From NCBI GenBank assembly GCA_964481075.1, contig CAYZSD010000158.1, positions 1-7,853 on the forward strand: DNA of 7,853 bases, read 5' to 3'. The translations under genes were made by a program, and so were the position numbers. Below are positions 1-4,313 of the stretch, piece after piece. Source of the DNA: MWFE01 sp964481075 (GTDB lineage Bacteria > Bacteroidota > Bacteroidia > Bacteroidales > Tenuifilaceae). The notes below the pieces were generated by a model. That model searched no databases. It was not told where the DNA came from and saw nothing but the letters and a program-made list of their open reading frames with translations. Every line of letters begins with the position of its first letter. Position 1 is the first letter of the stretch.

Positions 1-1049
1 TCTGCCTCTTCTTCTGTATAGCAATCTCCTCCAGTTCGTAGTATATATCGCACCAATCCGGCGGAAATCCCATCATCTCCATTACAAACCGGTGATTGAG
101 TTGGGAAGTTTTGCCAGTAGCTTGAAAAGCCCGTTTCTGTAATCCATCCTGATTTCTTTTGCCCGTGTTCTTCGATGGGCAGTCGTCCGCTGTTGGGGTC
201 GGTAGGATCCCAACAACCCATTGGGCTACTGTCTCCTCTAAATTCCCTTTGCCTCTGCTGGCTAAATTCTCGCTGTTCAGATTGCATCCGTTTACCTTGT
301 TTGCCCTCGGTGTTGGAAGCAACCCGTTTCTTGCATAATTGCTCAATCCCCATTGCTTGCTGTTGTCGCTTCTCCTGTCCGAGCAATCTGGCGTAGGCAA
401 CATCCCCGTAAACATTGCCATGTCCAAAATGCTGTTCGGTCTGTTTTCCCCGTTCTTTCGGCTCATCATTGTTTCCGCTCCCTTTTCCAGTAGTCCCTGC
501 ACTCGTTCTGGATGGTCCCGTTGTACGCTTGTTGGCGTAGGCCACAATCCACACCCTATCTCTTCGGTGCGGGGCACCGACACCAGCAGCTGGAAGTATA
601 AACGATTGTACTTCGTAGCCTTCAACTTCCAGATCAGATTGCACTTCTTCGAAAACCACCCCTTTTGACCAATTAACAAGGCCGGGAACGTTTTCGCCAA
701 TAACCCAGGTCGGTTGAACTTCTCGAATGACTCTAAGCATTTCAGGCCAGAGGTGACGGTCATCGTCTTTGCCTTGTCGCTTCCCGGCAAGGGAGTATGG
801 CTGACATGGTCATTACGGGAACCCGCCCACAACGATTGTTGTATCGGACGGGTTCCATCTTGAGTTTTTAATGAGTGTGTCATAATTCAAAGTGTGTATG
901 TCGGAATGGTGAAAAGTATTTGGAAAATTTCTTTTTGTAACAAGTGATGGAAATTCAGCTATTTCACAGCTCAAGACTAAATCCCATCCCATTTTGTGTC
1001 CTGCTAATCCAAATCCTTCTATCCCTCCGAAAAGGCTAATTATCTGCAT
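1..1049 (-). pseudogene. C5-cytosine DNA methyltransferase, interrupted at its catalytic loop; 3' end beyond window
   Basis: This encodes a DNA (cytosine-5) methyltransferase that would transfer a methyl group from SAM to cytosine in phage DNA. Residues 1-78 carry motif I (FGGIEG, 7-12), the motif II acidic residue (E29), a motif III-like Asp (D50) and the start of motif IV (VGGFP, 74-78). TAA (813-815) and TGA (810-812) follow. The same frame then continues without a stop to position 1, giving CQPYSLAG (motif IV with the catalytic Cys), GENVPG (motif VI) and GAPHRRDRVWIVA (motif VIII). After that come a Gln/Lys-rich variable segment with three loosely repeated VAYANK / VAYARL / VASNTE stretches, and a target-recognition-like end (NFPTQSPVC). 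Without the nine extra nucleotides, 346 residues would lie in the window. The start at 1049 is 3 nt after the upstream stop. By eye the 3' half is more G+C-rich than the rest of the window. The family call is secure; whether the gene is dead, recoded or mis-sequenced is open. Confidence 0.85.
807..815 (-). other. In-frame 9-nt insertion (TAA TGA CCA) in the methyltransferase Pro-Cys-Gln loop
   Basis: Read on the minus strand, the sequence is GGG TTC CCG TAA TGA CCA TGT CAG CCA, that is Gly-Phe-Pro-stop-stop-Pro-Cys-Gln-Pro. Family members read GGFPCQP without a gap, so nine nucleotides are extra. Because CC occurs on both sides, the insertion can be placed equally well at several offsets; removing it in any of them restores Phe-Pro-Cys. 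The block is not a copy of adjacent sequence, so it is not a simple tandem duplication or target-site duplication. The short inverted repeats CGGG-TT-CCCG (816-825) and TGAC-CAT-GTCA (802-812) flank or overlap it. Confidence 0.8.
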
Positions 1050-1052
1050 ATA

Positions 1053-1541
1053 TTAAAAATCTACAATATTATATCGCTCTTTATCACCAGCCGACAAATA
1101 GAATGTTTTGCCGTTAATATTAACCCTTTCGCTGTCGTGAAATGATGCCATACCCTCGGTTACTGCTGAACACATTTCTTTGTACGACATCAATTTCACT
1201 CGCTTATCGTAACTTAAGAAGTTAGCAAGAGTAGGCGTTGGATACTGGCAATTATCGATAACATTGGAAATCGAATCATGCAGCCTTTTATCAGAAAATC
1301 CTTTTTCTTTTGCCCTTTCAATTAACAGGTCAAAAAAAGTATTATGCAAGGCCGGAAATGCAGCTTTTACCTTTGCTACGCCCTGAGCTATGCCCTTCTG
1401 TGTCAATTCGCCTTTATATACACTTATTGAGTTTTCTCCATATTCATTATTAACTAGGTAGGTCGGCGGTGTGCTTTCTGACGATTTCTGCAAGCTCATC
1501 CCATGTTGTTGCTTCTTTAGTATTTCGCCCAGTTTTTCCAT
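1053..1541 (-). CDS. Conserved phage protein of unknown function downstream of the initiator
   Basis: I recognise this only as a type of protein often found next to DnaD-like initiators in Bacteroidota phages. I know no proven function; a helicase-loader or replication-accessory role is inference from position. It has 162 residues from the ATG at 1541. A second ATG at 1499 (residue 15) would give 148 residues and a shorter overlap. The centre is helical and rich in charged residues, followed by the conserved-looking stretch NVIDNCQYPTPTLANFLSYD and a C-terminal NGKTFYLSAGD segment. There is no signal peptide or membrane segment. The 5' end overlaps the upstream initiator gene by 92 nt in another frame (50 nt if 1499 is the start), which suggests coupled translation. 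The stop is 3 nt before the methyltransferase start. Confidence 0.75.
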   Translation of the reverse strand: MEKLGEILKKQQHGMSLQKSSESTPPTYLVNNEYGENSISVYKGELTQKGIAQGVAKVKAAFPALHNTFFDLLIERAKEKGFSDKRLHDSISNVIDNCQYPTPTLANFLSYDKRVKLMSYKEMCSAVTEGMASFHDSERVNINGKTFYLSAGDKERYNIVDF

Positions 1542-2286
1542 TGTTATGAATCTTTAGTTTTAGTTTTGGCATCTGTTCTCTAAGTTTCTTTGTGCTTAGG
1601 ATGTTTTGTTTCCAAAAGGCATCTTTTTGTAAAAATGCATAAACATCTCGTAAGTCTGATATTGAATAACCGTCTGTTTCAATTATTAGACGTATGTCAT
1701 CTATCCATGTGCCTTTGGCATTATCAACTGATTTTGTCGCCGCGCCGGCTTCTATTAGATTAGACTTGAACAATAGTTGAAATGATTTAGCAATTTCCAA
1801 GTAGTCAAAATTGATATCTTCTGATTCTAAAATTTCAGAAAGAAGTGTTTTTCTGTAATCAGGAGGTTCACCTCCGACAATAATATCTTTATCTTTATCT
1901 TTATCTTTATCTTTATCTTTATAGCTAGGTTTTGCTTTAGCAAATTCTGGCATTTGTTTAGCTTTTGCTTTGCCACCTGCACGCCCTGCCATTGCTCGCT
2001 TTTCTGATAAATTCACAAACTCATTCATCTGTTCATCAAGGAAATTTATTATTAATTCGTCATTGTCATTTACCTTGATTATATCATTGCTTAGCAACTC
2101 TTCAAGAGCTCCTAAATTGTTGCTGAACCTTTGCTTAGCATTTGCTAAGCGCATGCTACAATCTTTCATCCAATAATAAGCGCATATATTAGAAAACACG
2201 CCCTGAGCTTCCATCGAACATAAAGTAATGTCACCGGTCACCCATAAGCTTGGAAAGAATTTGAAATATGGAATCTCCTTAGCCAT
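1450..2286 (-). CDS. Phage replication initiator, DnaD/DUF4373-like
   Basis: This is probably the replication initiator or replisome organiser, binding the phage origin and recruiting the replicative helicase. The N-terminal region (about 1-100) matches the winged-helix module typical of Bacteroidota phage initiators: EIPYFKFFPSLWVTGDI near the start, then an Ala-Gln-Gly-Val helix and YYW. A basic Ala/Gly/Lys-rich linker follows (about 95-120, RAMAGRAGGKAKAKQ), then (Lys-Asp)6 at residues 123-134. The C-terminal part (about 150-255) contains YLEIAKSFQLLFKSN and TKSVDNAKGTWIDDIRLIIE and is helical, like DnaD-type C-terminal domains. The length of 278 residues is usual for such proteins. The last 92 nt overlap the next gene in another frame, and both frames look genuinely coding there. 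Assignment to DnaD/DUF4373 rests on recalled family features, not a search. Confidence 0.8.
   Translation of the reverse strand: MAKEIPYFKFFPSLWVTGDITLCSMEAQGVFSNICAYYWMKDCSMRLANAKQRFSNNLGALEELLSNDIIKVNDNDELIINFLDEQMNEFVNLSEKRAMAGRAGGKAKAKQMPEFAKAKPSYKDKDKDKDKDKDIIVGGEPPDYRKTLLSEILESEDINFDYLEIAKSFQLLFKSNLIEAGAATKSVDNAKGTWIDDIRLIIETDGYSISDLRDVYAFLQKDAFWKQNILSTKKLREQMPKLKLKIHNNGKTGRNTKEATTWDELAEIVRKHTADLPS
1885..1922 (-). repeat. Perfect (ATCTTT)6 hexanucleotide tandem repeat inside the initiator gene
   Basis: Six perfect copies of ATCTTT plus two further bases lie on the plus strand. Read on the coding strand, they are AAAGAT repeats encoding Lys-Asp six times in the linker between the two initiator domains. 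The unit is a multiple of three, so gain or loss of copies would change linker length without shifting the frame. Confidence 0.95.
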
Positions 2287-2302
2287 GATATTGGTTTAAT
2301 GT

Positions 2303-2320
2303 AAAAAGTTAACACTTTTT
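2303..2320 (-). promoter_or_regulatory. 7-bp inverted repeat in the leader of the initiator gene
   Basis: AAAAAGT (2303-2309) and ACTTTTT (2314-2320) are perfect inverted arms around the 4-nt spacer TAAC. They lie 17 nt upstream of the initiator start and 16 nt past the stop of the small HTH gene. The stem is almost entirely A/T, so a strong terminator is unlikely. A protein-binding site or a weak leader hairpin near the initiator start fits better. Function is not demonstrated. Confidence 0.35.
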
Positions 2321-2335
2321 GAGCAAAAAAAACTA

Positions 2336-2500
2336 TCATAAATGAATCAACTCAGCCCCTTTAGCTACAACAATAGTAAGCTCCCCCCTGTCTATCATTC
2401 TTTGTACCTGCACTGGGTTTGACTTAATTTTCTTTGCATATTCGCTTTTTGTGATAAGCTTTTCAGGGCAAATGTCTTTTGTTTTAATCTTTTTCTTCAT
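2336..2500 (-). CDS. Small HTH/excisionase-like DNA-binding protein (54 aa)
   Basis: This short gene reads MKKKIKTKDICPEKLITKSE and onward to a TGA at 2336-2338. After a lysine-rich start, residues 14-45 have the layout of the small winged-HTH proteins common in Bacteroidota phages and mobile elements. The first helix is LITKSEYAKKIK, the probable recognition helix is NPVQVQRMIDRGEL, and a beta-wing-like TIVVAKGAELI follows. That layout is shared with MerR/excisionase-type helix-turn-helix proteins, so a role in transcription or DNA architecture is likely. The gene stands alone between two A/T-rich gaps, with a 17-bp dyad starting 6 nt upstream of its ATG that may be its own operator. It is too short for confident family assignment. 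The reading frame, the plausible fold and the lack of any competing gene make it likely real. Confidence 0.65.
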   Translation of the reverse strand: MKKKIKTKDICPEKLITKSEYAKKIKSNPVQVQRMIDRGELTIVVAKGAELIHL

Positions 2501-2505
2501 TGGTT

Positions 2506-2522
2506 AAATATTTACAATATTT
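2506..2522. promoter_or_regulatory. Operator-like dyad AAATATT-TAC-AATATTT
   Basis: Perfect 7-bp inverted arms (2506-2512 and 2516-2522) surround a 3-nt spacer just upstream of the 54-residue HTH gene, whose ATG is at 2500. The short spacer and A/T-only arms suit a dimeric DNA-binding protein site more than a terminator. Autoregulation by the adjacent HTH protein is an inference. Confidence 0.4.
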
Positions 2523-2532
2523 GGTGCTTAAA

Positions 2533-2589
2533 TAACCCCGGTCACATCTATTTCCGCGCACTCGCAAACATACAATGTGACGGGGGTTA
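2533..2589. promoter_or_regulatory. Long inverted repeat: 15-bp arms (14 of 15 paired) around a 27-nt loop
   Basis: TAACCCCGGTCACAT (2533-2547) and ATGTGACGGGGGTTA (2575-2589) are inverted copies with one mismatch. Arm centres are 42 bp apart, about four helical turns. The loop (2548-2574) itself contains an imperfect smaller inverted repeat (TTTCCGCG / CTCGCAAA). The arms are G+C-rich in an otherwise A/T-rich gap, so the element stands out. No U-run follows on the transcribed strand, which argues against a standard intrinsic terminator. Possible roles are paired operators flanking a promoter, a structured leader RNA or a replication-origin hairpin near the initiator gene; the sequence alone does not decide. 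Confidence 0.6.
2565..2572 (-). promoter_or_regulatory. Candidate Bacteroidota -7 box TATGTTTG
   Basis: On the minus strand, TATGTTTG fits the Bacteroidota -7 consensus TAnnTTTG and lies in the loop between the two inverted arms. It could drive the HTH and initiator genes. I see no matching upstream TTG/TTTG at the usual 17-23 nt spacing, so this is a weak candidate. Confidence 0.25.
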
Positions 2590-2623
2590 ATCATTTTTAA
2601 TCTAAAATTCTCTTCAAGAACAA

Positions 2624-2650
2624 TTTCAAATTTACAAATTTAATTTGAAA
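2624..2650. promoter_or_regulatory. 9-bp inverted repeat with tandem TAAATTTG across the coiled-coil gene stop
   Basis: TTTCAAATT (2624-2632) and AATTTGAAA (2642-2650) are perfect inverted arms with a 9-nt spacer, overlapping the TAA of the preceding gene at 2640-2642. On the minus strand two TAAATTTG copies stand directly in tandem (2627-2642). Each fits TAnnTTTG, and the downstream copy has a TTG 17 nt before it. The region may therefore be a promoter or operator for the second gene block, or a weak transcript-end hairpin for the first. Confidence 0.35.
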
Positions 2651-2837
2651 CCAACTTATTAAGAGTCAAATTTCTGCCTATCAATTCATGATTGTAGGCA
2701 GAAATACGATGCACCTTGTTTTTTAAGCCATCGATTATAAATTTATCGTAATCGATTTTTGCTTTCAGGAATGCAATTTGAACTTTTAGGTTCATAATTT
2801 CCTCTTCCAGCTTTCTTTCTTTTCTGCTTTTATACAT
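2640..2837 (-). CDS. Small coiled-coil protein (65 aa), function unknown
   Basis: I do not recognise a family. The protein starts MYKSRKERKLEEEIMNLK and shows an almost unbroken 4-3 hydrophobic pattern: L10, I14, L17, I21, L24, I28, then D31 as the single polar core position, and I35, L38, V42, I45. This predicts a long coiled coil and hence dimerisation. The tail (46-65) is polar. No membrane segment is present. It follows the SSB gene after 6 nt and is the last gene before the regulatory gap, so it is probably co-transcribed with SSB. It could be a phage replication accessory or scaffold-like protein; nothing more specific can be supported. Confidence 0.65.
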   Translation of the reverse strand: MYKSRKERKLEEEIMNLKVQIAFLKAKIDYDKFIIDGLKNKVHRISAYNHELIGRNLTLNKLVSN

Positions 2838-2843
2838 AATTTT

Positions 2844-3269
2844 TCAAAATGGGAGGTCATCTTCTTTCTCTGGAACTCCATTGACTTGTTGTTGGGTTTG
2901 ATAAGTGGGAGCCTCTGTGTAGGTCGTTTCGGCCTGTTTTGGCTTGCCTCCTAACAGCACCAGGTTATCGGCGTACACCTCTGTGATAAATCGCCTATTC
3001 CCTGAGTTGTCGGTGTATTCCCTGTTCCTTATTTTACCCTCAATGTAAATCTGAGAGCCTTTTTTGACGTAACCTTCAACGACCTTGGCTAATCCACCCC
3101 AAACAATGATTCGGTGCCATTCTGTGCGGTCTGGTATTTCACGGCCTTCCTTTGTTTTATAGCCTCTTTCTGTGGTGGCTAACGTAAAGTTTGCCACGGA
3201 GCTTGTCTCTAAATGTTTTATCTCGGGGTCAGCTCCTACGTTCCCGATTAACTGAACTTTGTTTAGCAT
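2844..3269 (-). CDS. ssb: Single-stranded DNA-binding protein
   Basis: SSB coats single-stranded DNA during phage replication and recombination and recruits partners through its C-terminal tip. The protein has 141 residues. An OB fold starts at MLNKVQLIGNVGADPEIKHL, continues through VANFTLATTER, a TEWHRIIVWGGLAKVVEGYVKKGS segment and YIEGKIRNREY, and ends around ADNLVLLGG (about residue 105). A Gln/Thr-rich linker and the acidic tip DDLPF follow, as in bacterial SSB. I chose the ATG at 3269 because homologues begin at MLNKVQLIG. An upstream in-frame ATG at 3344 would add 25 residues unlike SSB, lying inside the previous gene. The start overlaps the stop of the DUF4406 gene by 7 nt, indicating translational coupling. 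No clear Shine-Dalgarno sequence is seen, only the A-rich leader AAAAATACCAGAAACT. Confidence 0.93.
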   Translation of the reverse strand: MLNKVQLIGNVGADPEIKHLETSSVANFTLATTERGYKTKEGREIPDRTEWHRIIVWGGLAKVVEGYVKKGSQIYIEGKIRNREYTDNSGNRRFITEVYADNLVLLGGKPKQAETTYTEAPTYQTQQQVNGVPEKEDDLPF

Positions 3270-3670
3270 AGTTTCTGGTATTTTTGAGAGAATCGAACAA
3301 GCGTATAACGGCCAGTTACTGGCGCTCTGTAATACACTGCCCATCTGTCTATTTGTTCAACAATTTTAATCCCTTCTCTTTTTTGTGGCACTGGGTTAAT
3401 CTGGTAGCATGGCTTACCCAAAAAACGAGCGACCCAAAATTCCACCCTTGCCCCAACAGAATATTTCCAGTCAGGGATTAAATAGAGTGCATCAGATTTG
3501 ATTAGAACACTCAGACAAGTAATCATGTAGCACAACCAGATTTTAAGGCCTAAAAACGGCTTAAAATGAATCGGATTATTTACATGCCCCGGAACGAGTT
3601 TTTCAAAACGCTCGAATTTTTCAATGTAGTATGGGTCCTTGGTTATTGACCCGCTTAAGTAATTTTTCAT
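3263..3670 (-). CDS. DUF4406 protein (nucleoside deoxyribosyltransferase-like fold)
   Basis: The protein matches the DUF4406 family, related in fold to nucleoside 2-deoxyribosyltransferases, which exchange or hydrolyse bases on nucleosides or nucleotides. Visible features are a first strand and loop YLSGSIT (4-10), NNPIHF (31-36), a central helix with WLCYMITCLSVLIKSDALYL (45-64) and the signature PDWKYSVGARVEFWVA (66-81). In that signature, E77 matches the usual active-site Glu and S71/G73 the phosphate-binding turn. The domain ends near residue 92, and the remaining 43 residues are not part of the domain I recognise. Its ATG overlaps the TGA of the nucleotidyltransferase gene (ATGA), and its stop overlaps the SSB start, so these genes are coupled. 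The substrate and any real enzymatic activity are unknown for most phage members. Confidence 0.75.
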   Translation of the reverse strand: MKNYLSGSITKDPYYIEKFERFEKLVPGHVNNPIHFKPFLGLKIWLCYMITCLSVLIKSDALYLIPDWKYSVGARVEFWVARFLGKPCYQINPVPQKREGIKIVEQIDRWAVYYRAPVTGRYTLVRFSQKYQKLC

Positions 3671-4095
3671 AGGGCTCCGATTTTTTTTAAATCAAATTCA
3701 TGTTTTTGACGGCTTTCTCCGATGTCAGTTTTTGCATAGCGCCCCTTAGCCTCTATTAAGCATTTTAATGAGCCACAAACTATCCCTGCGTGAATCTCTC
3801 TTGGTTCTTCAGAGAATAAAAAATCGACCTTAACGCCTTCTTTGTTTTTGTATCGAATCGCTTCGTGTACTGACTTTGAACCGGCTGTATCAACCAGCTC
3901 GAATCCAGAAGGAACGGTTGGGGGATCTTCTTGGTCGAGCTCTTCGACTATTATGTCAATATCTCTTGCATCCCTGCCGGTTTCGATACCTCTGTGCTTA
4001 AGCATTAAAGAACCTGTTAAGGCTGCATGGCACCAGGAGTTTAGTTCGATAATGTCTATTGCTATTTCTAGCAGCTTCTTTTCGTGTGGTTTCAT
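3667..4095 (-). CDS. Minimal nucleotidyltransferase-fold protein
   Basis: This 142-residue protein has the pol-beta-type nucleotidyltransferase signature. A helix precedes ALTGSLML (25-32, the Gly-Ser motif G28-S29), followed by RDIDII (44-49, with the metal-binding pair D45 and D47) and a third acidic residue in KVDFLF (D91). All three catalytic carboxylates are therefore present, and the size matches minimal (MNT-like) members. Such proteins transfer a nucleotide to a protein, RNA or small molecule; which applies here cannot be read from the sequence. No HEPN partner, the usual mate in toxin-antitoxin pairs, is adjacent. It is coupled through ATGA to the downstream DUF4406 gene, and 26 nt separate it from the upstream 63-residue gene. 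The fold call is fairly good; the biological role is unknown. Confidence 0.7.
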   Translation of the reverse strand: MKPHEKKLLEIAIDIIELNSWCHAALTGSLMLKHRGIETGRDARDIDIIVEELDQEDPPTVPSGFELVDTAGSKSVHEAIRYKNKEGVKVDFLFSEEPREIHAGIVCGSLKCLIEAKGRYAKTDIGESRQKHEFDLKKIGAL

Positions 4096-4121
4096 GTCTA
4101 ACGTGATTTGAGTAGTAGCAG

Positions 4122-4313
4122 TTATTTTGATTGCTTTAACAGGGCATCATACCTCTCCTTGGATTTAGGATAAATGATGGTGTTTCTGTTAACACGAATC
4201 CCCGGTATTTTTGAAATATCAGGGGATTCGTTTAGCAATTCTTTTGCTTCTAGTGTTAATTCTCTATTTGTCTTATTCCCTTGTAGGGTGTAGCTGATCT
4301 GCCCTTTTTTCAT
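4122..4313 (-). CDS. Small hypothetical protein (63 aa)
   Basis: I do not recognise this protein. It starts MKKGQISYTLQGNKTNRE; the middle is helical with acidic residues (LTLEAKELLNESPDISKIPG), followed by IRVNRNTIIYPKSKERYDAL and a basic end. There are no cysteines, membrane segments or signal peptide. The ATG overlaps the TGA of the upstream adenine methyltransferase gene as ATGA, a typical translationally coupled start, which is the main reason to accept it as real. It may be a small accessory protein of the methyltransferase or simply another small early-phage protein. Confidence 0.6.
   Translation of the reverse strand: MKKGQISYTLQGNKTNRELTLEAKELLNESPDISKIPGIRVNRNTIIYPKSKERYDALLKQSK

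Noticed and set aside
175..668. Two overlapping plus-strand open frames (175-396 and 339-668)
   Set aside because: They lie antisense to the cytosine methyltransferase, whose frame carries conserved motifs across the same stretch; the plus-strand translations look like random low-complexity shadows.
813..815. TAATG stop-start overlap as a reinitiation site for a split methyltransferase
   Set aside because: The ATG in TAATGACC is in another frame and stops after 17 codons; no in-frame ATG keeps the catalytic Cys, so a functional split enzyme is not supported.
1862..1875. Palindrome GGAGGT-TC-ACCTCC inside the initiator gene, possibly a Shine-Dalgarno or terminator hairpin
   Set aside because: It lies within the coding frame (Gly-Gly-Glu-Pro-Pro), has no start codon or U-run at a useful distance, and is short enough to be chance.
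2844..3344. Longer SSB reading frame starting at 3344
   Set aside because: The first 25 residues (MGSVLQSASNWPL onward) do not resemble SSB and lie inside the coding part of the DUF4406 gene; the ATG at 3269 gives the normal MLNKVQLIG start.
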